A stretch of DNA of 64,000 nt from Dactylosporangium sucinum (lineage in GTDB: Bacteria; Actinomycetota; Actinomycetes; Mycobacteriales; Micromonosporaceae): NCBI RefSeq assembly GCF_014647515.1, contig NZ_BMPI01000017.1, positions 62,001-126,000 on the forward strand. Direction: 5' to 3'. The position numbers were made by a program, and so were the translations under genes. Below, piece after piece: positions 9,739 to 17,274 of this stretch. The notes below the pieces were generated by a model that saw only the letters and a program-made list of their open reading frames with translations, was not told where the DNA came from and did not search any database. Each line of letters begins with the position of its first letter. The stretch's first letter is position 1.

Positions 9739-11583
9739 GTGCGTCGTGAACCCTCCACGTCCCGTTTCGAGGCGAGCCGTCTCTCACCTGCCCGCCGCGC
9801 CGCGGACGTCGCCCGCCTGCGCCGGGAACGCTTCGACGTCCTGATCATCGGCGGTGGCGTCACCGGGGCGGGCGCCGCGCTCGACGCCGCCTCCCGCGGG
9901 CTGTCAGTGGCCCTGGTCGAGGCCCGTGACCTGGCCTCCGGGACGTCGAGCCGATCCTCCAAGCTGATTCACGGGGGCCTGCGGTACCTCGAACAGCTCG
10001 AGTTCGGCCTGGTCGCCGAGGCCCTCCAGGAGCGCGGCCTGCTGGCGACCCGCCTGGCGCCGCACCTGGTCCGCCCGGTGCCCATCCTGGTGCCCCTCCC
10101 GGCGCACCGCGGCCTGACCGGGCTCGCGCAGCGGGCCTGGCAGCGTGCGTACTACGGCACCGGCGTCGGGCTCTACGACGCCTTCGCGGCCGCCGCCCAG
10201 CTGCGTGGCTCGGCGCCCCGTGGCATGCCGCTGCACCGCCACCTGTCCCGCACGGAGACCCACCGGCGCTTCCCGTCGCTGCGCGAGGATGCGATCAGCG
10301 GCGCGATCCAGTACTTCGACGGCCAGGTCGACGACGCCCGCCTGGTCGCGACGCTCGCCCGCACGGCCGCGAGCCTCGGCGCCGCCGTGGTGCCCAGCGC
10401 CCGGGCCGTGGGCCTGCTGCGCGACGCCCGCGAGGTCACCGGCGTGCGGGTCCGCGACCTGGAGTCCCGCGAGGAGTTCGAGGTCCACGCCCGCACCGTG
10501 GTCGCGGCCACCGGCGTGTGGATGGACGACATCGCCGGCCTGCTGTCCGGCGAGGGCCCGCGCGAGTCGGCCGGCATGCAGGTGCGCGCCTCCAAGGGTG
10601 TGCACCTGGTGGTACCGCGGAGCGCCATCACCGGCGAGGCCGGCCTGATCCTGCGCACCCCGACGTCGGTCCTCTTCGTCATCCCGTGGGGCGGCCACTG
10701 GATCATCGGCACCACCGACACCGACTGGACCCTCGACCGCGGCCATCCGGCGGCCTCCGCGACCGACATCTCATACCTGCTGGGTCAGGTCAACGCCGTC
10801 CTCGAACGCCCGCTCACCACCGAGGACATCGAGGGCGTCTACGCCGGCCTGCGCCCGCTGCTGTCCCGCGAGGCCAAGCAACGCCAGCCGCACAGCCGCG
10901 ACGAGCAGACCTCGGCCCTCTCCCGCACGCACGCGGTCGTCGAGCCGATGCTGGGCCTGATGCTGATCGCCGGCGGCAAGTACACGACGTACCGGGTGAT
11001 GGCCGCCGACGTCATCGACCGCGTGGCCCACCGCCTGGGCGGCCTGCGCCGCCACGGCGGCCTGGTCCCGGCGTCCCGCACGGCCGACCTCCCCCTGCTG
11101 GGCGCCGACGGCTACCACCAGCTGTGGACGAACCGCGCCGACCTGGCCCGCCGCCAGGGCGTCTCGGCGGGCGTCCTGGAGCACCTGCTGGAGCGCTACG
11201 GTTCGCTGGCCTTCGAGGTGCTCTCCCTCGACCCGGCGCTGCGCCGCTCGCTGCCGGGCGCGCCGGAGTACCTGGCGGCCGAGGTGGCCTACGCCGCGCT
11301 CGCGGAGGGCGCCCTGCACCTGGAGGACGTGCTGACCCGCCGCACCCGGATCTCGTTCGAGACGGACCACCGCGGCGTGGCCTCGGCGACGGACGCGGCC
11401 CAGGTGATGGGTGACGTGCTGGGCTGGGACCGCGCGACCCGGTCCCGGGAGGTGGACCACTACCTGGCGCGGGTGGCGGCCGAGCAGGAGTCGCAGCGCA
11501 TGCCGGACGACCTGACCGCGGACGCGGCCCGGCTGGGCGCCCCGGACGTCCGCGGCTTCATGGCCGACCGCGCCTCCGTCTAG
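9739..11583 (+). CDS. glpD: Aerobic glycerol-3-phosphate dehydrogenase
   Basis: A 614-residue membrane-associated FAD enzyme that oxidises sn-glycerol 3-phosphate to dihydroxyacetone phosphate and passes electrons to quinones. The FAD motif is IIGGGVTGAGAALDAA near residue 36. Family signatures are SGTSSRSSKLIHGGLRYLEQ, TTDTDW and AGGKYTTYRVMA, and a C-terminal DAO_C domain is present. The GTG at 9739 is preceded six bases upstream by TACCGT (9727-9732), indicating leaderless expression. No glpF or glpK is adjacent. A 57-bp palindrome follows and may end transcription. Confidence 0.95.
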   Translation: MRREPSTSRFEASRLSPARRAADVARLRRERFDVLIIGGGVTGAGAALDAASRGLSVALVEARDLASGTSSRSSKLIHGGLRYLEQLEFGLVAEALQERGLLATRLAPHLVRPVPILVPLPAHRGLTGLAQRAWQRAYYGTGVGLYDAFAAAAQLRGSAPRGMPLHRHLSRTETHRRFPSLREDAISGAIQYFDGQVDDARLVATLARTAASLGAAVVPSARAVGLLRDAREVTGVRVRDLESREEFEVHARTVVAATGVWMDDIAGLLSGEGPRESAGMQVRASKGVHLVVPRSAITGEAGLILRTPTSVLFVIPWGGHWIIGTTDTDWTLDRGHPAASATDISYLLGQVNAVLERPLTTEDIEGVYAGLRPLLSREAKQRQPHSRDEQTSALSRTHAVVEPMLGLMLIAGGKYTTYRVMAADVIDRVAHRLGGLRRHGGLVPASRTADLPLLGADGYHQLWTNRADLARRQGVSAGVLEHLLERYGSLAFEVLSLDPALRRSLPGAPEYLAAEVAYAALAEGALHLEDVLTRRTRISFETDHRGVASATDAAQVMGDVLGWDRATRSREVDHYLARVAAEQESQRMPDDLTADAARLGAPDVRGFMADRASV

Positions 11584-11590
11584 CCGCGCC

Positions 11591-11647
11591 CCATGATCGT
11601 GGGAACCATTTGGCTGCCCGGCAGCCAGATGGTTCCCTTGATCATGG
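11591..11647. repeat. 57-bp palindromic element, copy C
   Basis: The arms at 11591-11618 and 11620-11647 pair with only three mismatches in 28 around a single central base. The ends are CCATGATC/GATCATGG and the core is TGGCTGCC/GGCAGCCA. It fills the gap between the convergent genes glpD and the GlcD-type oxidase, so it may act as a two-way terminator. Confidence 0.9.
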
Positions 11648-11658
11648 CCGGGCGGAGG

Positions 11659-13050
11659 CTAGAAGATCTTGCCCGGGTTCAGGATGTTGTCCGGATCCAG
11701 CGCTGCCTTGATCGAGCGGTGCGCCTTCAGGCCCGTCGGGCCGATCTCCCGCGCCAGCCAGTCGCGCTTCAACAGCCCCACGCCGTGCTCACCCGTCGAC
11801 GTGCCGCCCAGGGACAGCCCGAGGGACATGATCGCGTCGAAGACCTTCTGGCCCTGCGCGATGCTCACCGGGTCCGACCGGTCGATCACGATGATCGGGT
11901 GCAGGTTGCCGTCGCCCGCGTGGCCCACCGTGGCCACCACCATGCCGTGTTCGGTGGAGATGCGCTCGATGCCCTCGATCAGCTCCACCAGCCGCGTGCG
12001 CGGGACGGCCACGTCGTCCACCATGACGCCGCCGCCGGCCGGGAACAGGTTCGCCGCGAACTGCTCCAGCGCCGGGTGGGCCAGGCGGCGCGCCGCCAGC
12101 AGCGCGTCGGCCTCCGCCGCGTCCGAGGCCACGTACACGTCGGCCGCGCGGGCCTCGTGGCACGTCGCCGCCAGCCGGGCCAGGTCGTCCGGGGCGCGGC
12201 TGCCGGAGTCGACCGCCGCGATGAGCAGGGCGGCGGCGGTCGTCGGGAGGTCCATCGGGCGGTACGCCTCGATCGCGCTCAACGTGACCCGGTCGATGAC
12301 CTCCAGCATGCTCGGCTGCAGGCCGGAGCGGACGATTCCGGACACGGCCGCGCCGGCGGCGGCGAACGTGTCGAAGACGGCGACCAGGGTCAGGGCCGGC
12401 TCCGGCGCCGGGCGGAGCCGGACGGTGACCTCGGTGATGACGCCGAGCGTGCCCTCGGAGCCGACGAACAGGCTGGTCAGGTCGTAGCCGGCGACGCCCT
12501 TCGCGGTGCGGCGGCCGCAGTGCAGGACCTCGCCGCTGGCCAGCACGACCTCCAGGCCGATGACGTATTCGCTCGTCACGCCGTACTTCACGCAGCACAT
12601 GCCGCCCGCGTCCGTCGACACGTTCCCGCCGATGGTCGACTGCTCCCATGAGCCCGGGTCCGGCGGGTAGTACAGGCCCTTCTCGGCCACGGCCCGGTGC
12701 AGCTGCGCGTTGACGACGCCCGGCTGGACGACCGCGATGTGGTTCTCCGTGTCGATGTCCACGATCTCGTTCATCGCGGTCAGTGACAGGACGATCGCGC
12801 CCTCGATCGCGTTCGCGCCGCCGGCCAGGCCGGAGCGGGCGCCCTGCGGGATCACGGGCACCCGGTGCCGGCTCGCTGCGCGCAGGACCGCCGAGACCTG
12901 CCCCGTCGTGCGCGGCCGCACGACGACCGAGGGCGTGCCGTAGGGCACCAGGTCGGCCTCGTCATGCCGGTACGACATGACGAGGTCGGGGTCGGTCAGC
13001 ACGCCACCCTCGTGAGGCAGCGCCGCGCGAAGTTCCTCAACGAGATCCAT
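11659..13050 (-). CDS. FAD-linked oxidase of the GlcD family
   Basis: A 463-residue flavoenzyme of the VAO/PCMH type related to glycolate oxidase subunit GlcD and D-lactate dehydrogenase. The FAD-binding PCMH domain covers residues 30-215 (IPQGARSGLAGGANA and DPGSWEQSTIGGNVSTDAGG). The FAD-oxidase C-terminal domain includes GHAGDGNLHPII near 380 and GEHGVGLLK near 425. It would oxidise a 2-hydroxy acid; which one is not clear. I chose ATG 13050 because TAGCGT (13058-13063) lies seven bases upstream; GTG 13059 overlaps that box. The divergent DUF4031 gene starts 14 bases away. Confidence 0.9.
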   Translation of the reverse strand: MDLVEELRAALPHEGGVLTDPDLVMSYRHDEADLVPYGTPSVVVRPRTTGQVSAVLRAASRHRVPVIPQGARSGLAGGANAIEGAIVLSLTAMNEIVDIDTENHIAVVQPGVVNAQLHRAVAEKGLYYPPDPGSWEQSTIGGNVSTDAGGMCCVKYGVTSEYVIGLEVVLASGEVLHCGRRTAKGVAGYDLTSLFVGSEGTLGVITEVTVRLRPAPEPALTLVAVFDTFAAAGAAVSGIVRSGLQPSMLEVIDRVTLSAIEAYRPMDLPTTAAALLIAAVDSGSRAPDDLARLAATCHEARAADVYVASDAAEADALLAARRLAHPALEQFAANLFPAGGGVMVDDVAVPRTRLVELIEGIERISTEHGMVVATVGHAGDGNLHPIIVIDRSDPVSIAQGQKVFDAIMSLGLSLGGTSTGEHGVGLLKRDWLAREIGPTGLKAHRSIKAALDPDNILNPGKIF

Positions 13051-13063
13051 ACCTGGCACGCTA

Positions 13064-13348
13064 GTGGGTGTGCTCTACATAGACACGCCGCGGTGGCCCG
13101 CTCATGGTCGACTTTGGTCACACCTCGTCAGTGACGTGTCGCCGGCCGAGCTCCACGCCTTCGCGGAGCTGATCGGCGCGCCGCGGCGCGGGTTCGAGCG
13201 CGACCACTACGACATACCCGCCGACCGCGTGCAGGCGGCGATCTGGCTGGGCGCCCGGTTGACGTCGTCCAGGGAGATCATCGAGCGCCTGCATGCGGCC
13301 GGGCTGCGCCGCCCGCGGCATTTGTCCAGATCGACAACCGCAAAATAG
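13064..13348 (+). CDS. DUF4031 family protein
   Basis: A 94-residue protein with the DUF4031 pattern: YIDTPRWPAHGRLWSHLVSD near the start, then ELHAFAELIGAPRRGFERDH and DIPADR. Function is unknown. Conserved His, Asp and Arg residues suggest a small metal- or nucleic-acid-related enzyme, but that is a guess. The GTG at 13064 is used; a second GTG at 13070 is possible. It is divergent from the GlcD-type oxidase with only 13 bases between the starts, so their promoters overlap. Confidence 0.8.
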   Translation: MGVLYIDTPRWPAHGRLWSHLVSDVSPAELHAFAELIGAPRRGFERDHYDIPADRVQAAIWLGARLTSSREIIERLHAAGLRRPRHLSRSTTAK

Positions 13349-13385
13349 CAGCTCAGGCCTTGTGGAAACGAGAACGTTAGGACAC

Positions 13386-13411
13386 CCTTGCTTAGGCAAG
13401 CCTAAGCAAGG
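13386..13411. promoter_or_regulatory. Iron-box-like palindrome (IdeR/DmdR type) upstream of bfd
   Basis: A perfect 12-2-12 palindrome, CCTTGCTTAGGC at 13386-13397 and GCCTAAGCAAGG at 13400-13411, contains TTAGG and CCTAA half sites like the DtxR/IdeR box. Its right edge overlaps the ribosome site of bfd (AAGGAG, 13408-13413). Binding could therefore control both transcription and access to the start. Confidence 0.75.
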
Positions 13412-13420
13412 AGTACGGCC

Positions 13421-13609
13421 GTGTATGTCTGCATCTGCCACCGGGTCAGGGAGTGCGAGGTCCGGCAGGCCATCCGCGCCGGTGCGCACAGTGAGGACGC
13501 CGTCGGTGACGAGTGCGGTGCCGGCACCGGCTGCGGCACCTGCCTCGACCGCATCGCCGACCTGATCGACGCGGAAGCGACAAATGCCGTGTTGCCCGCT
13601 TTGGCCTAA
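13421..13609 (+). CDS. bfd: Bacterioferritin-associated ferredoxin
   Basis: A 62-residue [2Fe-2S] protein of the Bfd/BFD-like family that reduces bacterioferritin to release stored iron. Four cysteines fit the cluster: C4 and C6 in MYVCICHRV, and two in GTGCGTCLDR. Start GTG 13421 with AAGGAG eight bases upstream. It is directly followed by bfr after 21 bases, and an iron-box-like palindrome overlaps its ribosome site, which fits control by iron. Confidence 0.92.
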   Translation: MYVCICHRVRECEVRQAIRAGAHSEDAVGDECGAGTGCGTCLDRIADLIDAEATNAVLPALA

Positions 13610-13630
13610 AAAAGGCGTTACCCTGCCCAC

Positions 13631-14113
13631 ATGCAAGGGGATGCACGCGTCATCGAGTTCTTGAACGAACAGCTCACCGCCGAGCTCACCGCCATCAACC
13701 AGTACTTCCTGCACGCCAAGATGCAGGAGAACTGGGGCTACACGATTCTCGCCAAGCACACCAGGCACGAGTCGATCGACGAGATGAAGCACGCGGAGGT
13801 GCTCACCGATCGGATCCTGTTCCTGGAGGCCCTGCCGAACTACCAGCGCCTGTTCGCGCTGCGCATCGGCGAGACGGTCCCGGAGCAGTTCAGGTGCGAC
13901 ATGCAGGTCGAGATGGAGGCCATCGACCGGCTGCGCCGGGGGATCGAGTACATGCGCTCGATCGGCGACGTCACCTCGGCGAACATCTTCGAGGACATCC
14001 TGGCCGACGAGGAGCACCACGTCGACTACCTGGAGACCCAGCTCGGGCTGATCGAGAAGCTGGGGGAGGCGTTGTACCTCCAGAACGTCACCGAGCACCC
14101 AGAAGCGTCCTGA
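13631..14113 (+). CDS. bfr: Bacterioferritin
   Basis: A 160-residue iron-storage protein that forms a 24-subunit shell. The ferroxidase ligands E18, E51 and H54 and the haem-ligand M52 are all at canonical positions (E18 in QLTAELTAINQYF, then HESIDEMKHAEVL), and EDILADEEHHVDYL supplies the second-site ligands. ATG 13631 lies six bases after TACCCT (13619-13624), so bfr has its own leaderless promoter besides readthrough from bfd. Its last 26 bases overlap the convergent HD-domain gene. Confidence 0.97.
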   Translation: MQGDARVIEFLNEQLTAELTAINQYFLHAKMQENWGYTILAKHTRHESIDEMKHAEVLTDRILFLEALPNYQRLFALRIGETVPEQFRCDMQVEMEAIDRLRRGIEYMRSIGDVTSANIFEDILADEEHHVDYLETQLGLIEKLGEALYLQNVTEHPEAS

Positions 14114-14687
14114 TCTCCGTCCGCAGGTTCGCGTGTGCGCGGGCGGTCCAGGCCGCCCGCGAAGGAACGGCGCGATAGAGCTCGGGCAGCTCCAGCAGCT
14201 GCTGGAGGATCGCCGCCCGGCCCGGCCGGAACACCTCGTCCGGCACGGCCGCGTACTCCTCCCGTACCGCCGCCGCATACCGCTCGTAGTCGGGCCGGTC
14301 CGCCGCCAGGATCGCCAGGTCGGCGTCCGCGAGCAGGGCGCCGTTGCGGTCGCCGGGCGCCACCCGGTGCCCCGCGGTGAGCCGCACCAGCCGCGCGACC
14401 TCCTCGGCGCGGGATGCGGGCCACCCCAGCCGCGAAAGGCGGTCGAGTGCCAGTTGGGCGCTCTGCTCCTCGTTGTCCTGCGCGAACGGGACGTAGACCG
14501 CGTCGTGGAACCAGGCCGCCAGCCGAACGGCGTCGGCATCGTCGGCCAGAACCGAGTGCTCATCGATGACGCGAAGCATCGCCGCCAGGTGTTCCAGGGT
14601 GTGGTACCGCCGGTGCGGCTCCGAGTACCGCGCGATCAGGTCCGGTCCGACGACGGAGTCGCCCGGGAAGAGCCACTGCTCGATCAC
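14088..14687 (-). CDS. HD-domain protein, predicted metal-dependent phosphohydrolase
   Basis: A 199-residue protein with the metal-binding HD signature: H29 and H33 in YHTLEHL, H61 and D62 in WFHDAVY, and a later Asp in LLADADLAIL. It resembles the small predicted HD phosphohydrolases of COG4339, whose substrates are unknown. GTG 14687 overlaps the stop of the upstream decayed gene in the sequence GTGA, so its translation was coupled to that gene. It may now depend on weak readthrough, or its own promoter was lost. Confidence 0.82.
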   Translation of the reverse strand: MIEQWLFPGDSVVGPDLIARYSEPHRRYHTLEHLAAMLRVIDEHSVLADDADAVRLAAWFHDAVYVPFAQDNEEQSAQLALDRLSRLGWPASRAEEVARLVRLTAGHRVAPGDRNGALLADADLAILAADRPDYERYAAAVREEYAAVPDEVFRPGRAAILQQLLELPELYRAVPSRAAWTARAHANLRTEIRTLLGAR

Positions 14688-16476
14688 ACCGACGAGCCTA
14701 GATCCTTGAGGGTCGCGACGATGTGGTCGAGGCTGGCGGCGCGACCGGCCGCGCGGTCCCTGGGGTAGGCCGAGAGCATCGGCAGCGTCGCGGACCGTAG
14801 CGTCTGTTCGTCGGGCGGCTCCGTGAGCCGGTGCTTGGCGCGCAGGTTGTCGGCGGCGCCGACCAGCCGGGCCGCGTGGGCCGGGTCATCGGGCGCCAGC
14901 AGGGCGGCCACCACGTCGAGCGAGATCGCCAGGTCCAGCCGGTCGCCCACCTCGTGCCGGGTGACCAGCGCCGCCACCAGCAGCCGCAGCGCCTCGGCCG
15001 GGTCGCCGTCGGCCCGGGCGGCCAGGCCGAGCTGGTGCTGGGCCATCGCGGCGCCGAACGCGTCGCCGATCTGCCGGCTCAGCGCCAGGCTCTCGCCGAG
15101 CGCGGCGCGGGCCGCCGCCACGTCGCCCCGCGCGAGCATGATCTGCCCGCGGCACTCCAGCGCGAGCAGGATCCCGCGGGTGTTGCCGTTCGCCCGCTCC
15201 AGGTCGAGGCACTCGCCCGCGTAGCGCTCGGCCGCCGCCAGCTCGCCGCGGCTCAGCGACACCTTGCTCAGGTTGCCCAGCGCCGCCGCCACCCCCGGCG
15301 GCACACCCAGCTCCCGCCAGACGACCAGGCTCTGCTCGAAGTGCGCGACGGCGGCCTCGTGGTCGCCGCCGCCGATCGCCGCGATGCCGAGCGCGTTGTG
15401 CGCGTGGCCGATCGTCGCCCGGTCGCCGGCCGCGGTGGCCCGGCCGAGACTGTCGACAGCGAACCCGTAGGCGGTCTCGTGCTCGTCCTGCGTGGCGGCC
15501 AGGATCGCGGCGCCGTGCAGCAGCCGCGCCCGCACGTCGTCGCCCAGCTCGTCGGGCGCCGCCAGCACGAGGGCCAGCCAGTCCCGCCCCTCGCCGATGT
15601 GGGCGCCATTTCGCCAGTACCGCCAGAGCCCGAGACACACGCGAGCCTTCGTCCGCCCGTCGGCGTGCTCGAACGCGGCCCGGACGTTCAGGTAGTCGGC
15701 CTCCACCCGGCCGGTCCACTCCACCTGCTCCGGCCCGGCCAGCCCGACCTCCGGCGCCGCACCGCCCCGGGAGGTCGGTGGTGGCGTAGACGACCGCCGG
15801 CCCGGCCGGTCGAGGCTCGCCGACGTCGGCGAACGCGAGCTGCGCCTCGACGCCCCGCATCCGGGCGATCTTGCGCACCTCGGCCAGGAACCGGGTGTGC
15901 CCGGCACCCGTCGGGCCGGCGACGCGCAGCGCGCCCGGCAGCCCGGCCGCGACCCGGGTCAGGAACTCCTGCGCGACGGTGAGCTGGCCGTCGCGCTCCC
16001 ACAGCCGCGACGACCCGTCCGCGGCGGTCGCCTCGACGTGTCGCCCACGGCCTGCCCGCGCCCGCGCCGTTTGGCCAGGTAGTTGCGGCGGTCGGCGGCT
16101 GCGACGAGGGCCTCGGCGTCGGCGCCGTCGGCGGGGCTGCTCGCCACTCCGAGGCTGATCGAGAGATGCAGCGGCGGGGTCCCCGGGAACTCGCGGGCCC
16201 GGACCTCGTCAGCGAGCCGGATCGCCAGCCGGAGTGCCTCCTCCGGCCCGGTGTGCGGCAGCAGCAGCACGAACTCGTCGCCGCCGTAGCGGCACAGCAG
16301 GTCGTCGGAGCGGATCAGCTCCTGGATCCGCTCGGCGAGCTGGCGCAGCAGGACGTCGCCGCGCTGGTGGCCGAAGGCGTCGTTGACCGTCTTGAAGTGG
16401 TCGACGTCGAACAGGAGCAGCCTGGCGGCGTCCAGGGTGCCGTCGCGGTGCAGCAGGTCGTCGAGGGCGGCGCGCG
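14684..16476 (-). pseudogene. Decayed GGDEF / ATPase-like / TPR protein
   Basis: Reading down the minus strand from 16476, a GGDEF domain begins abruptly inside its N-terminal helix (RAALDDLLHRDG), continues through CRYGGDEFVLLLPHTG and reaches NYLAKRRGRGQAVGDT. A frameshift near 16036-16040 moves the frame to a segment starting EATAADGSSRLWERDGQL, with a P-loop-like GPTGAGHTRFLAEV in which the usual Lys is His. Near 15775-15790 another frame change with apparent loss of most of the ATPase joins a TPR part (EQVEWTGRVEADYLNVRAAF) that stays open to 14684. The parent was probably a diguanylate-cyclase-like regulator fused to a COG3903-type ATPase/TPR module. The 5' end is missing. Confidence 0.8.
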
Positions 16477-16479
16477 GTC

Positions 16480-16599
16480 GAGGCCTGGTACGACGACACG
16501 TGGTCCGGGCACTACTGGTCCGGCGGCACCTGGTCCGGCCATTACTGGAGCGGTCACTACTGGAGCTCCCGCACCTGGTCCGCCAAGCGCTGGAAGTAA
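16480..16599 (+). pseudogene. C-terminal remnant of a secreted protease with WSG repeats
   Basis: In one plus-strand frame this stretch reads AWYDDTWSGHYWSG, then further WSG/WSS/WSA repeats, ending in SAKRWK and a TAA at 16597-16599. Such WS-rich tails end secreted S8 peptidases of actinomycetes. Upstream of about 16477 the frame turns into the complement of the GGDEF remnant, so only the tail survives. The family call rests on this short repeat and is tentative. Confidence 0.55.
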
Positions 16600-16604
16600 C
16601 GGGT

Positions 16605-17246
16605 TCAGGCGGCCGGGCTCCGCAGCGTCTCGAGGTCTCTGACGAGGCCGTCGAACGCTGCGTCCCGGTCGTCGGCGCGCAGCACCGCCGACGGGTGGAT
16701 GGTCGCGACCAGCACCGCGCCGGGCGCGGCCGGGAACTCCTCCGGCACGGCCAGCGGTACGCCCCGCTGCTGCGTCACCCGGAACGACGGGCCCAACAGC
16801 GCCTTGCCGGCGGTGGCCCCGAGCGCGACCACCTGGGCCGGGCGCAGCTGCCGGAACTCCTCGACCAGCCAGGGCCGGCAGGCGGTGATCTCGCGCTGGT
16901 CGGGCGTCTGGTGGATGCGCCGCTTGCCGGGCGCCGACGCGCGGTACTTGAAGTGTTTGACGGCGTTGGTGACGTACATCAGCCCGCGGTCCAGCCCGGC
17001 CGCGTCGAACGCGCGGTCCAGCAGCTTCCCGGCCGGCCCGACGAACGGCTCGCCGCGGCGGTCCTCGACGTCGCCGGGCTGCTCGCCGACGACCAGGATC
17101 CGGGCCCCGGCCGCGCCCGCGCCGAAGACGGCCTGCGTGGCGTCCCGGTACAGCGGGCACCCGCGGCAGCGCTGCACGGCCTCGCGTAGCTCGTCGAGGT
17201 CGGCGCCCTCCGGGACGTACTCCTCAGCCGACATACGGTTGGACAT
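16605..17246 (-). CDS. udgX: UdgX-type uracil-DNA glycosylase
   Basis: A 213-residue member of the uracil-DNA glycosylase superfamily. Motif A is GEQPGDVEDRRGEPFVGPAG and the C-terminal motif is IHPSAVLR. Between them is the loop KRRIHQTP, the hallmark of UdgX. In the characterised M. smegmatis enzyme the loop His (H109) forms a covalent bond with DNA after uracil is removed; the equivalent here is about residue 112. Cysteines in CRGC and ACRPWL fit the iron-sulfur cluster of this group. I chose ATG 17246; ATG 17234 also works. It is monocistronic, next to the remnant junction. Confidence 0.9.
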   Translation of the reverse strand: MSNRMSAEEYVPEGADLDELREAVQRCRGCPLYRDATQAVFGAGAAGARILVVGEQPGDVEDRRGEPFVGPAGKLLDRAFDAAGLDRGLMYVTNAVKHFKYRASAPGKRRIHQTPDQREITACRPWLVEEFRQLRPAQVVALGATAGKALLGPSFRVTQQRGVPLAVPEEFPAAPGAVLVATIHPSAVLRADDRDAAFDGLVRDLETLRSPAA

Positions 17247-17274
17247 ACCCGCCACCGGCCGGGTGACACAGGGC

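Noticed and set aside
13293..13565. An alternative frame over bfd and the iron box
   Set aside because: It is shadowed by bfd, whose cysteines and ribosome site are clear.
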